The notes under the pieces are model-generated. The model worked only from the letters and a program-made list of their open reading frames with translations, was not told the origin of the DNA and searched no databases. Position numbers and translations under genes: made by a program. A stretch of 64,000 bases of DNA from Cellulomonas fimi ATCC 484 (GTDB taxonomy: Bacteria; Actinomycetota; Actinomycetes; Actinomycetales; Cellulomonadaceae): positions 3,038,001-3,102,000 of the forward strand of contig NC_015514.1 of NCBI RefSeq assembly GCF_000212695.1, in the 5' to 3' direction. Shown piece after piece: positions 33,086-41,661 of this stretch (positions within the stretch are counted from its first letter, which is position 1; each line of letters starts with the position of its first letter).

Positions 33086-34887
33086 CCCTGCCCCCGATGC
33101 CGGACGTCCGACCGCGGGAGCCCGCACCGACCACCGGCCAGATCATGCTGACCGCGCTGCCGCAGAAGCGGCAGCCCACCGTGCCCGCGCCGGGCGAGGC
33201 CCGCCCGGGGCTGAGCGACGATCCGGACTGGTACCGCACCGCGGTGTTCTACGAGGTCATGCTGCGCTGCTTCTCCGACGCGTCGGGGCAGGGCAGCGGC
33301 GACCTGCGCGGCCTCATCGACCGCCTCGACTACCTGCAGTGGCTCGGCATCGACTGCCTGTGGCTGCCGCCGTTCTACCCCTCGCCGCTGCGCGACGGCG
33401 GCTACGACGTGGCGGACTACACGGCGATCGCGGCGCAGTACGGCACGGTCGCGGACTTCCAGGAGCTCATCTCCGAGGCCCACGCGCGCGGCATGCGGCT
33501 CGTCATCGACCTCGTGATGAACCACACGAGCGACCAGCACCCGTGGTTCCAGGCGTCGCGCTCCGACCCGGAGGGCCCGTACGGCGACTTCTACGTGTGG
33601 AGCGACGACAACACGCGCTACCAGGACGCGCGGATCATCTTCGTCGACACCGAGACGTCGAACTGGACCTTCGACCCCGTCCGCCGGCAGTACTTCTGGC
33701 ACCGGTTCTTCAGCCACCAGCCGGACCTCAACTTCGAGAACCCGCGCGTGGTCGAGGCGATGATGGACGTCGCCCGGTTCTGGCTGCGGATCGGCGTCGA
33801 CGGCTTCCGCCTGGACGCGGTGCCCTACCTGTTCGAGGCCGAGGGCACGAACTGCGAGAACCTCCCGGAGACGCACGCCTTCCTGCGTGACGTGCGGCGC
33901 ATGATCGACGAGGAGTTCCCCGGCCGGATCATGCTGGCCGAGGCGAACCAGTGGCCCGAGGACGTCGTGCACTACTTCGGCACCGAGCAGGAGCCCGAGT
34001 GCCACATGTGCTTCCACTTCCCCGTCATGCCGCGCATCTACTACTCGCTGCGCGACCAGCGGGCGACGCCGATCATCGACATCCTCGCGGACACGCCGCC
34101 CATCCCGAAGGGTGCGCAGTGGTCGACGTTCCTGCGCAACCACGACGAGCTCACGCTCGAGATGGTGTCCACCGAGGAGCGCGCGTCGATGTACGGCTGG
34201 TACGCGCCGGACTCGCGCATGCGCGCCAACGTCGGCATCCGCCGCCGGCTCGCACCGCTGCTCGACAACTCCCGCAAGGAGATCGAGCTCGCGCACGCCC
34301 TGCTGCTGTCCCTGCCGGGCAGCCCGTGCCTGTACTACGGCGACGAGATCGGGATGGGCGACAACATCTGGCTGCCCGACCGTGACGCGGTGCGCACGCC
34401 GATGCAGTGGACCCCGGACCGCAACGCGGGATTCTCGACAGCCGACCCCGGCAAGCTCTACCTGCCGCTCGTGCAGTCGCTCGTGCACCACTACAGCCAC
34501 ACGAACGTCGAGGCGCAGCTCGCGCAGCCGACGTCGCTGCTGCACTGGGTCCGCGGGATGCTGACGGTCCGCCGCCGCTACCCCGCGCTCGGCAAGGGGG
34601 AGTTCGTCGTCGTCCCGTCGGACAACGAGTCGGTCCTGACGTTCCTGCGCGTGACGCCCGAGCAGACCCTGCTCGTCGTCGCGAACATGGCGGCGACGGC
34701 GCGGTCGGCGACGGTCTCGCTGCCGTCGTACGCGGGCTGGTCGATGCACGACGTGTTCGGCGGCGCGCCGTTCCCGGCGGTGCGCGCCGAGGGCTCGGCG
34801 CTGTTCACGCTCGGCTCGCGGGACTTCTACTGGCTCGAGCTGGAACCCCCGGCCGGCGAGCCGGACGGTGCACGGGGGGCGCGATGA
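33082..34887 (+). CDS. treS: Trehalose synthase (maltose alpha-D-glucosyltransferase)
   Basis: The protein has 601 residues from GTG 33082, overlapping the glgE stop (GTGA) with GGAGG upstream. GH13 motifs are [14 protein letters not shown], the nucleophile Asp in [11 protein letters not shown], the Glu in [11 protein letters not shown] and [32 protein letters not shown] and the C-terminal [14 protein letters not shown] are TreS-specific. It interconverts trehalose and maltose, feeding maltose to Pep2. No fused kinase domain is present; the kinase is the next gene. Confidence 0.95.
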   Translation: MTLPPMPDVRPREPAPTTGQIMLTALPQKRQPTVPAPGEARPGLSDDPDWYRTAVFYEVMLRCFSDASGQGSGDLRGLIDRLDYLQWLGIDCLWLPPFYPSPLRDGGYDVADYTAIAAQYGTVADFQELISEAHARGMRLVIDLVMNHTSDQHPWFQASRSDPEGPYGDFYVWSDDNTRYQDARIIFVDTETSNWTFDPVRRQYFWHRFFSHQPDLNFENPRVVEAMMDVARFWLRIGVDGFRLDAVPYLFEAEGTNCENLPETHAFLRDVRRMIDEEFPGRIMLAEANQWPEDVVHYFGTEQEPECHMCFHFPVMPRIYYSLRDQRATPIIDILADTPPIPKGAQWSTFLRNHDELTLEMVSTEERASMYGWYAPDSRMRANVGIRRRLAPLLDNSRKEIELAHALLLSLPGSPCLYYGDEIGMGDNIWLPDRDAVRTPMQWTPDRNAGFSTADPGKLYLPLVQSLVHHYSHTNVEAQLAQPTSLLHWVRGMLTVRRRYPALGKGEFVVVPSDNESVLTFLRVTPEQTLLVVANMAATARSATVSLPSYAGWSMHDVFGGAPFPAVRAEGSALFTLGSRDFYWLELEPPAGEPDGARGAR

Positions 34888-36233
34888 CGCTCACGGTCGG
34901 GACACCCGACGGCCTGGACGCCGCGCTGCTCGACGTCGCCCGGGAGTGGCTGCCGGAACGGCGCTGGTTCCCGGCCAAGGGGACGCGCGCAGACCTCGAG
35001 CTCGTGGGGTCGCTGCCGCTCGCCGACGACGTGCGCGTGCTGCTGGTGCGCGCACGCGCGGGCTCGATCGACGCGGTGCTGCAGGTGCCGCTCGTGCTCA
35101 CCGCGGCGTCGCCGGACGCCGCGGATGCCGCCGAGACGCCGGACACGCCCGACCCGACGGTCGTCGGCCGCGTCGGCGACCGCGTCGTGCGGGACGGCGC
35201 GGCGCACCCGGCCTTCGTCGCGGCGTGGCTCGCGGTCGCGGACGGGCCGGGTGCCGACGTGGACCCCGGGACGGCCCGTGCCGTGTCGGGCGAGCAGTCG
35301 AACACGTCCGTGATCCTGCGGGCGACGCCGGACGCGCCCGCCCCGGCTGCGATCCTCAAGGTGCTGCGTGCCGTCGCGGCGGGTGAGAACCCGGACGTCG
35401 AGGTCCCTCGCCGGCTGGTCGAGGCGGGCTCGACGGACGTCCCGGCGCCGCTGGCGTGGCTCGAGGCACGCTGGCCGGACGGGTCCGGCGGGACCGTGCA
35501 GGGGTACCTCGGCGCGATGAGCGCGTTCGTGGAGCAGGCCCAGGACGGGTTCGAGCTCGCGTGCGACGTGGCCCGGCGCGGCGAGCCGTTCGACGCGGCC
35601 GCCCGTGAGCTCGGCGCGGTCGTGGCGGGGGTCCACGCGGCCCTCGTCCGGGCCTTCGGCACGGACGACGCGACCGCGCCCGGGGACGGCCCGGAGCAGG
35701 TCGCGGCTGCGGTCGCGAACCGCTTCTCGTGGGCGACGTCGGCAGTGCCGCAGCTCGCGCGGTTCGCGCCCGGCGTCGACGCGGTGGTGGCCGAGGTCCG
35801 TGCGCTGCCGGCCGCTCCCCCGCGCCAGCGCGTGCACGGCGACCTGCACCTCGGGCAGGTGCTGCGCTCGGGGTCGCGCTGGTTCGTCACCGACTTCGAG
35901 GGCGAGCCGCTCGCGCCCCTGGCCGCTCGCACGCGCCCCGACCTCGCGCTGCGCGACGTCGCGGGCATGCTGCGCTCGCTCGACTACGCGGCGGCGGTCG
36001 GCGGGCTCACGGGTCCGCAGGCGCAGGCGTGGACGGACTCGGCCCGGCGGTCGCTGCTGGACGGCTACGCCGCGGCCGCGGCGCCGCAGGCGGACGTCGA
36101 CGCGGCCGCCCGTGCGGTGCTGCTGCGCGCGCTCGAGCTCGACAAGACGCTGTACGAGGCGGTCTACGAGTCGCGCAACCGCCCGACGTGGCTCCCGATC
36201 CCCCTCGCGGGCCTGGAGCGCCTGGCCGGCTGA
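34884..36233 (+). CDS. pep2: Maltokinase
   Basis: The protein has 449 residues from ATG 34884, overlapping the treS stop by 4 bp. The N-terminal cap has [12 protein letters not shown], typical of Mak/Pep2. [10 protein letters not shown] and AILKVLR lie in the ATP lobe. The catalytic loop is [12 protein letters not shown] and the metal loop [10 protein letters not shown]. The C-terminal [21 protein letters not shown] is conserved. It phosphorylates maltose at C1 with ATP, giving the GlgE donor. Operon order fixes the pathway trehalose, maltose, maltose-1-phosphate, alpha-glucan. Confidence 0.95.
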   Translation: MTLTVGTPDGLDAALLDVAREWLPERRWFPAKGTRADLELVGSLPLADDVRVLLVRARAGSIDAVLQVPLVLTAASPDAADAAETPDTPDPTVVGRVGDRVVRDGAAHPAFVAAWLAVADGPGADVDPGTARAVSGEQSNTSVILRATPDAPAPAAILKVLRAVAAGENPDVEVPRRLVEAGSTDVPAPLAWLEARWPDGSGGTVQGYLGAMSAFVEQAQDGFELACDVARRGEPFDAAARELGAVVAGVHAALVRAFGTDDATAPGDGPEQVAAAVANRFSWATSAVPQLARFAPGVDAVVAEVRALPAAPPRQRVHGDLHLGQVLRSGSRWFVTDFEGEPLAPLAARTRPDLALRDVAGMLRSLDYAAAVGGLTGPQAQAWTDSARRSLLDGYAAAAAPQADVDAAARAVLLRALELDKTLYEAVYESRNRPTWLPIPLAGLERLAG

Positions 36234-36255
36234 CGCCCCCGCCGGCCGGCCCGGG

Positions 36256-37494
36256 TCAGACGCCGCTCGGCATCTCCAGCGCGCGGTCGACGGACATCCG
36301 CATGCCCGCCTGCCGGGGCGTGAGCTCGCTCTGCAGGACCAGCGCCGCGCCGCCGACGGCCGCGGCCTCGGGGGCGTTCGACGAGATCGCGACCCGCACG
36401 GTGTGGTTGCCGCGCGCGAAGAACGACTGCGCGAGCCGGGCCTCGACCTCCGGCACGTAGAGCGACCCGGCGATGGCGAACGACGGCCCGGTGAGGACGA
36501 CGAGTTCGAGGTCGAGCACGTTGGCCAGGGTCTGCGCGGCGACGCCGACGTACCGCGCCGACCGCCGCAGGACCCGCAGCGGCGCCTCCTCGCCGCGGGC
36601 CGCGGCGCGGGCGATCGTCGCGAAGTCCTCCGAGGCCCCACGGCCCGGCAGCTCGATCCCGGCCTCCCGCGCGGCGGCGACCACCGCGACGGGGCCGGCG
36701 AGCGCCTCGATGCACCCGGCGCTGCCGCACCAGCACTCGGGTCCGTCGAGGTCGACGCAGATGTGCCCGATCTCCCCCGCGTTGGAGCTCGCGCCGCGGA
36801 AGACGGTCCCGTCGACGATGATCCCGGACCCGATGCCTGTGCCCATGTAGAGCGCGGCGAACGCGGACGCGGTGATGCCGCCCGACCAGTACTCGCCGAT
36901 CGCGGCGGCGGTCGCGTCGTTGTCGAGCAGCACGGGCAGCCCGGTGGCGTCCTCGAGCGCGGCGGCGAGGGGGAACTCCGTCCACGCCTGCATGACGGGC
37001 GGTGTCAGCGTCATGCCGGTGCGCGGCGAGATCGGCCCGGGCGAGACGACGCCGAGCCCGAGCACGCGCTGCGGGTCGACGCCGACGCGCGCGACGGTCG
37101 CGCGGATCTCGGCGGCGATGCGCGCGACGACCTCGCGCGGGTCGTCGGAACCGGCCCCGGGGCGACGCCAGCGCGCGACGATCGCGCCGCCGAGGTTGGC
37201 GATGACGTAGGTGATCCCGGCGTGGTCGAGGTGCACGCCGACGGCGAACCGGGCGTACGGCTCGAGCTCGAGGAGCATGCGGGGCTTGCCGCCGGTCGAC
37301 TCCGCGCGGCCCGCCTCGACGACGAGGCCGTCGTCGATGAGCCGGCGCACGACGGTCGAGATCGTCGCGGCGGTGAACCCGGTCGCGCGCGTGAGCTCGA
37401 CGCGGCTGATCGTCCCGGCCGCACGGATGAGGTCGAGGATCGCGGCACGGCTGCTGGCGTGCGCAGCGCCCAGGCCTGGCTGCAGGCTGCTCAC
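36256..37494 (-). CDS. ROK-family transcriptional repressor of the oligosaccharide island
   Basis: The protein has 412 residues from GTG 37494 (GGGAGGA about 8 nt upstream). Winged helix-turn-helix: SRVELTRATGFTAATISTVV, then DDGLVVEAG and STGGKPR. The kinase-like body has VLLDNDATAAAIGEY, GTGIGSGIIVDG and the zinc motif CWCGSAGCIEA. The gene is divergent from the ABC importer. A 31-bp element in that importer's promoter recurs before the beta-mannosidase gene, so this repressor probably controls both. The inducer is likely a mannose- or galactose-containing sugar; this is inference. Confidence 0.92.
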   Translation of the reverse strand: MSSLQPGLGAAHASSRAAILDLIRAAGTISRVELTRATGFTAATISTVVRRLIDDGLVVEAGRAESTGGKPRMLLELEPYARFAVGVHLDHAGITYVIANLGGAIVARWRRPGAGSDDPREVVARIAAEIRATVARVGVDPQRVLGLGVVSPGPISPRTGMTLTPPVMQAWTEFPLAAALEDATGLPVLLDNDATAAAIGEYWSGGITASAFAALYMGTGIGSGIIVDGTVFRGASSNAGEIGHICVDLDGPECWCGSAGCIEALAGPVAVVAAAREAGIELPGRGASEDFATIARAAARGEEAPLRVLRRSARYVGVAAQTLANVLDLELVVLTGPSFAIAGSLYVPEVEARLAQSFFARGNHTVRVAISSNAPEAAAVGGAALVLQSELTPRQAGMRMSVDRALEMPSGV

Positions 37495-37574
37495 GGCACC
37501 GTCCTCCCTCGCGTTCCCCCCGCGCGCTCACCATAACGATCCGGGTACGGAGAGCCTGCTCCGCGACACGCACG

Positions 37575-37605
37575 TTGACTAACTTTGTTCACTTGCCTAA
37601 GAATG
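37575..37605 (+). promoter_or_regulatory. Promoter/operator of the oligosaccharide ABC importer
   Basis: TTGACT (37575-37580) and TAAGAA (37598-37603) are 17 bp apart. The A/T-rich spacer contains AACTTTGTTCACTT, unlike the GC-rich surroundings and like known ROK-protein targets. The 31-bp element matches 43869-43899 at 27 positions. The predicted leader is about 90 nt. A repressor bound to the spacer would block transcription. Confidence 0.7.
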
Positions 37606-37657
37606 CCACGCGGAGCAGGGTTCGCATGACCCCGATGGTGACGAAGCCCTCCATACC

Positions 37658-37681
37658 GGCCGGCACGCGGAGGTGCCGGCC
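37658..37681 (+). promoter_or_regulatory. Leader-RNA hairpin before the binding-protein gene
   Basis: GGCCGGCAC (37658-37666) pairs perfectly with GTGCCGGCC (37673-37681) around loop GCGGAG. It ends just before the ribosome site GAGAGGA (37685-37691). It may stabilise the message or tune translation of the abundant lipoprotein. No known riboswitch class is recognised. Confidence 0.5.
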
Positions 37682-37698
37682 CGACGAGAGGATCAAGG

Positions 37699-39024
37699 AT
37701 GTTCCCTCAGAAGCGACGCACGCGCGTCCTGGCGGTCGTGACCGCCAGCACCCTCCTCGCCCTGACGGCGGCGTGCTCGAGCGGCGGTGGCGACCAGGAG
37801 GCCAACGACGACGGCACCCCCTCGGGTGAGCTCACCGTCCTCACCTGGCGCACCGACCTCGTCGAGGACGGCACGTTCGACGAGTACGTGGAGCAGTTCA
37901 AGGCCAAGTACCCCGAGGTCACCGACGTCACCGTCGAGGGCGTGACCGACTACGAGGGCACGGTCAAGACCCGCATGAACACCGAGGACTACGGCGACGT
38001 GCTCGCCATCCCGGGCTCGGTCACGCCCGACCAGCTCCCCGACTTCTTCGAGCCGCTCGGCGACCAGGCCGAGATGGAGAAGGAGTACCGCTGGCTCAAC
38101 GACAAGTCGTTCGAGGGCAAGTCCTACGGCATCCCGGTCGTCGGCAACGTGCAGGGCGTCGTCTACAACAAGCGCGTGTGGGAGGAGGCCGGGATCACCG
38201 AGTTCCCGACCACACCGCAGGAGTTCCTCGACGACCTGCAGGCCGTCAAGGACAAGGGCATCGCAGTCGCCCCGCTCTACACGAACTACAAGGACGCCTG
38301 GGCGCTCTCGCAGTGGGAGGGCTGGCGCGGTGCCGTCACCGCCAACCCCGACTACGTCAACGAGATGACGCAGACGGACACCCCGTGGACCGAGGAGTCC
38401 GACTCGGGCGTCATCGACGGCACGATCTACGACGTCGTCGCGCAGGGCCTGACCGAGGCCGACCCCACGACCACCGACTGGGAGGGCAGCAAGCGCCTCC
38501 TGGGCGTCGGCGACATCTCCGCGATGGTGCTCGGCTCGTGGTCGATCCCGCAGATGCAGGCGGCCGCGGAGGCCGCGGGCGCCGACCCGGCCGACATCGC
38601 CTACATGCCGACCCCCTCGCAGGTCGACGGCAAGTTCCACACCGTCGCCGGCGGTGACTACAACCTCGGCATCAACGTCCACTCGAAGAACAAGGCGACC
38701 GCGCGCGCGTGGATCGACTGGTTCAACCACGAGTCCGGCTTCTCCGAGGCGCAGGTCGGCCTCTCCCCGCTCATCGACGGGCCCGTCCCGGCCGCCCTCG
38801 AGGGTTTCATGGCCGAGGTCGAGCTCATCACGATGAACCCTGCCCCCGAGGGCAAGGAGTCGCTGTTCGCGGACATCGACACCGCGTCGGGCATCGTCAC
38901 GACCGACCCGAAGTACCGCCAGCAGATCATCGACGACGCCCGCTCCGGCGCGCGCACCAAGGAGCAGATCTTCGACGACCTGAACTCCAGGTGGGCCGAG
39001 GGGCGCGCCGACGCCGGCGCCTGA
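37699..39024 (+). CDS. Oligosaccharide ABC transporter substrate-binding lipoprotein
   Basis: The protein has 441 residues. The signal peptide ends in LTAAC with lipid Cys at residue 26, followed by SSGGG. The mature protein is of the family 1 extracellular solute-binding (MalE/UgpB-like) type: LTVLTWRTDLVEDGTF, VPVVGNVQGVVYNKRVWEEAG is approximated by GIPVVGNVQGVVYNKRVW, then SQWEGWRG and MVLGSWSIPQM. The many Trp/Tyr residues suit stacking on sugar rings. Start ATG follows GAGAGGA. It is first in the operon with two permease genes. No ATPase gene follows, so a shared MsiK-type ATPase elsewhere must power it. Ligand inferred from neighbours: galacto- or manno-oligosaccharides. Confidence 0.93.
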   Translation: MFPQKRRTRVLAVVTASTLLALTAACSSGGGDQEANDDGTPSGELTVLTWRTDLVEDGTFDEYVEQFKAKYPEVTDVTVEGVTDYEGTVKTRMNTEDYGDVLAIPGSVTPDQLPDFFEPLGDQAEMEKEYRWLNDKSFEGKSYGIPVVGNVQGVVYNKRVWEEAGITEFPTTPQEFLDDLQAVKDKGIAVAPLYTNYKDAWALSQWEGWRGAVTANPDYVNEMTQTDTPWTEESDSGVIDGTIYDVVAQGLTEADPTTTDWEGSKRLLGVGDISAMVLGSWSIPQMQAAAEAAGADPADIAYMPTPSQVDGKFHTVAGGDYNLGINVHSKNKATARAWIDWFNHESGFSEAQVGLSPLIDGPVPAALEGFMAEVELITMNPAPEGKESLFADIDTASGIVTTDPKYRQQIIDDARSGARTKEQIFDDLNSRWAEGRADAGA

Positions 39025-39035
39025 GGTTCCCTGAC

Positions 39036-40010
39036 ATGACGACCGCACCCTCGGGCCTGACCGGCCCGGCCGTCGCGGCCGCGCACGAGCCAGACGCGGC
39101 GCGCCCCTCCCGGAAGGTCCCGGGAGGGGTGGGCCGTGGCTCGGCGTGGTACCGCCGGCTCACGCCCTACCTGTTCCTGCTCGTCCCCGTCGGGCTGCTG
39201 CTGCTCCTCACGTACGCGCCCGTCGTCAACATGTTCTGGTACTCGGTGACGGACTGGGACGGGCTGGACAAGACGAAGAACTTCGTCGGCCTCGAGAACT
39301 ACGTCGACGTGTTCACCGACCCGGACAACGTGCGCGTGTTCCTGGTGTCGCTCTACTACGTCGTCGGATCGTTCGTGCAGATGGCGCTCGCGCTGTACTT
39401 CGCGACGATCCTGTCGTTCAAGGTGCGGTTCAAGAACATGTGGAAGGGCATCCTGTTCTTCCCGTACCTCATCAACGGCGTCGCGATCGGCCTGATCTTC
39501 CTCAACTTCCTCAAGCCCGGCGGCGGCCTGGACACGGTCCTGCTCAACACCGGGCTGGAGAGCCTCGTCCACCAGTGGACGGGTGACCCCGAGGTCGCCA
39601 ACTACGCGCTCGCCGCGGTGTCCGTCTGGCGGTACACGGGCCTGACGTTCGTGATGTTCCTGGGCGCGATCCAGTCGATCAACTCGGACATCTACGAGGC
39701 GGCGTCGCTGGACGGCGCGAACCGCTGGCACGAGTTCTGGCACATCATCCTGCCGTCGATCCGCCCGATCGTCGGGCTCGCGTTCATCCTCGGCATCTCG
39801 GGGTCGCTGTCGGTCTTCGAGATCCCCTACGTCATGACGGGCGGCGCCAACGGCACCGAGACGTTCGTCATCCGCACGGTCTGGATGGCCTTCCAGCGCA
39901 ACACCGTCGGGCTCGCGTCGGCGATGGCCGTCGTCCTGCTCGTCTTCGTGCTGGTCGTGACGTGGCTGCAGCGCCGGATCGTCCCCGACGAGGAGGTGGA
40001 CCTCACGTGA
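39036..40010 (+). CDS. Sugar ABC transporter permease, MalF/UgpA-type
   Basis: The protein has 324 residues from ATG 39036, 11 bp after the binding-protein stop. A Pro/Ala-rich cytoplasmic N-terminus of about 38 residues precedes six membrane helices, starting at LTPYLFLLVPVGLLLLLTYA. The EAA loop is EAASLDGANRWHEFWHIILP, which docks the ATPase. It ends at the start of the second permease with a 4-bp overlap. It forms one half of the membrane channel. Confidence 0.94.
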   Translation: MTTAPSGLTGPAVAAAHEPDAARPSRKVPGGVGRGSAWYRRLTPYLFLLVPVGLLLLLTYAPVVNMFWYSVTDWDGLDKTKNFVGLENYVDVFTDPDNVRVFLVSLYYVVGSFVQMALALYFATILSFKVRFKNMWKGILFFPYLINGVAIGLIFLNFLKPGGGLDTVLLNTGLESLVHQWTGDPEVANYALAAVSVWRYTGLTFVMFLGAIQSINSDIYEAASLDGANRWHEFWHIILPSIRPIVGLAFILGISGSLSVFEIPYVMTGGANGTETFVIRTVWMAFQRNTVGLASAMAVVLLVFVLVVTWLQRRIVPDEEVDLT

Positions 40011-40828
40011 AGCTCGTGACCTCGACCGCGAAGTACGTGTCGCTGACGATCGCCGCGGTCGTCACGCTCCTGCCGCTGGGTCTCATCCTGTTCGGCTCGT
40101 TCAAGACCAACCAGGAGTTCCTGTCGACCGGCCCGTTCACGCTCCCGCAGGACTGGCTCAACCTCGAGAACTACGCGACGGCGTTCACGCGCGGCGGCAT
40201 GGGACTGGCGTTCGCGAACACGGTGCTGATCTTCGTCGCCGCCATCGCGGGCACCATCCTCATCGGCGCGGCCACCGCGTACGCCCTGGACCGCTTCCGG
40301 TTCCGCGGCCGCTCCGTCGTCCTGGCGCTGTTCCTGCTCGCGACGCTCGTCCCGGGTGTCACGACGCAGGTCGCGACCTTCCAGATCATCAACGGCCTGG
40401 GCCTGTACGGCTCCCGCTGGGCGCTGATCCTGCTGTTCATGGGCACGGACATCGTGTCCATCTACATCTTCGTGCAGTTCATGCGCAGCATCCCGCGGTC
40501 GCTGGACGAGGCCGCGATGATCGAGGGCGCGGGCCACCTGCGGATCTTCTTCCAGATCATCCTGCCCAACCTCAAGCCCGCGATCGCGACCGTCGTCATC
40601 ATCAAGGGCATCGGCATCTACAACGAGTTCTTCCTGCCGTTCCTCTACCTCAACGACCCGTCGACGAGGCCGATCTCGACCGCGCTGTTCGCGTTCAAGG
40701 GTCCGTACGGCTCGCAGTGGGAGGTCATCTCCGCAGGCGTGATCCTCACGATCATCCCGATCCTCGTGCTGTTCCTGTTCCTGCAGCGGTACATCTACAA
40801 CGGCTTCACCGCGGGCGCGACGAAGTAG
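40007..40828 (+). CDS. Sugar ABC transporter permease, MalG/UgpE-type
   Basis: The protein has 273 residues from GTG 40007, overlapping the first permease stop (GTGA); AGGAGG lies upstream. Six membrane helices are expected. The EAA loop is DEAAMIEGAGHLRIFFQIIL. ILFGSFKTNQEFLS and the C-terminal FLFLQRYIYNGFTAGATK are typical of the MalG class. It pairs with the previous permease. The operon ends here with a strong hairpin. Confidence 0.94.
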   Translation: MKLVTSTAKYVSLTIAAVVTLLPLGLILFGSFKTNQEFLSTGPFTLPQDWLNLENYATAFTRGGMGLAFANTVLIFVAAIAGTILIGAATAYALDRFRFRGRSVVLALFLLATLVPGVTTQVATFQIINGLGLYGSRWALILLFMGTDIVSIYIFVQFMRSIPRSLDEAAMIEGAGHLRIFFQIILPNLKPAIATVVIIKGIGIYNEFFLPFLYLNDPSTRPISTALFAFKGPYGSQWEVISAGVILTIIPILVLFLFLQRYIYNGFTAGATK

Positions 40829-40838
40829 CGGACCCGCC

Positions 40839-40877
40839 TCGACGGGCCCGGTCGCCACGTGCGGCCGGGCCCGTCGA
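40839..40877 (+). terminator. Terminator of the ABC importer operon
   Basis: TCGACGGGCCCGG (40839-40851) pairs perfectly over 13 bp with 40865-40877 around a 13-nt loop. It starts 11 bp after the stop codon. Confidence 0.7.
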
Positions 40878-40980
40878 CGTGCCCGCCGGCCCCGCCCTCT
40901 CGTCCGGGGCGTGCTCCCGTCCCGCGCTGCGGCTCCAGCCGCGGCCACGCGGTGCCGACTCCTGGGAGGGAGGAGGTGCC

Positions 40981-41589
40981 GTGGACGTCGGAGTGCTGTC
41001 GGTCGTGGCCGTGGCGACGGCCGTCCTCGCGGTGCGCGCGGCGGTACGGCTCGTCCGCGGCACCGTCGGGTGGCGGGCGCTGGGGGTCGTCGCGCTCGTG
41101 TGGTGGACCGCGCTCGCCGGGGTCGCCGGGTTCCACGAGCTGCGTCACCACCGGACGCAGGCGGTCGCGACGACGGCCACCCGGCTGGCCTCCGGCGTGC
41201 CCGACGCGCGCGTGGCGTGCCTGCGCACGTCCGCCGACCTGCTCGACCTGTCCGGGTACCTCGGCTTCGTCCGGTACGACGACCCGTCGACGTCCCACCT
41301 GAGGTCGCAGACGTGCCGCGACCTCGCGGCGTGGCTGGCGAGCGCCAAGCACGCACCGTCGCTCGACCAGGTCGTGGCGGTGCACGTCGTCAGCCACGAG
41401 GCCCAGCACGTGGCCGGCGAGCGCGACGAGGGCGTCGCGGAGTGCCGCGCGCTGCGGGACGACGCCGCGGTGGCCGAGGCGATGGGTGCGACGCCCGCGC
41501 AGGCCGCCGCGCTGGCCGACCGCTACCGGACGGAGGTGTACCCCCACCAGCGCGAGGGCTACGTCCAGGACTGCGGCGGGATCGTCTGA
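40981..41589 (+). CDS. Putative membrane-anchored protein with two HEXXH motifs
   Basis: The protein has 202 residues from GTG 40981 with GGAGG upstream. Two hydrophobic segments lie at about 3-20 and 32-50. The rest is probably extracytoplasmic with four or more cysteines (C80, C112, C155 and one near the end). H52-E-L-R-H56 sits just after the second helix, and H139-E-A-Q-H143 lies within HVVSHEAQHVAG, followed 11 residues later by E154 in GVAECRA. HEXXH plus a downstream Glu is a zinc-metallopeptidase pattern, so a small membrane-tethered peptidase is possible. Similar uncharacterised proteins occur in actinobacteria. Activity is unproven, and its place among sugar genes may be incidental. 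Confidence 0.8.
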   Translation: MDVGVLSVVAVATAVLAVRAAVRLVRGTVGWRALGVVALVWWTALAGVAGFHELRHHRTQAVATTATRLASGVPDARVACLRTSADLLDLSGYLGFVRYDDPSTSHLRSQTCRDLAAWLASAKHAPSLDQVVAVHVVSHEAQHVAGERDEGVAECRALRDDAAVAEAMGATPAQAAALADRYRTEVYPHQREGYVQDCGGIV

Positions 41590-41623
41590 CCGCGCGCGGC
41601 AGCGCTCGCGCCCGGCCCGGGGC

Positions 41624-41657
41624 GACCGGGCGCCCCTGCTGCGCGGGCGCCCCGGTC
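41624..41657. terminator. Bidirectional terminator between convergent genes
   Basis: GACCGGGCGCCC (41624-41635) pairs with 41645-41657 with one bulged base and a 9-nt loop. It lies in the 72-bp gap between the HEXXH gene (+) and the alpha-galactosidase gene (-) and can serve both. Confidence 0.6.
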
Positions 41658-41661
41658 GGCC

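Noticed and set aside
37575..37829. Small plus-strand open frame starting inside the ROK-type promoter
   Set aside because: It overlaps the promoter and then the binding-protein gene in another frame and has no ribosome site.
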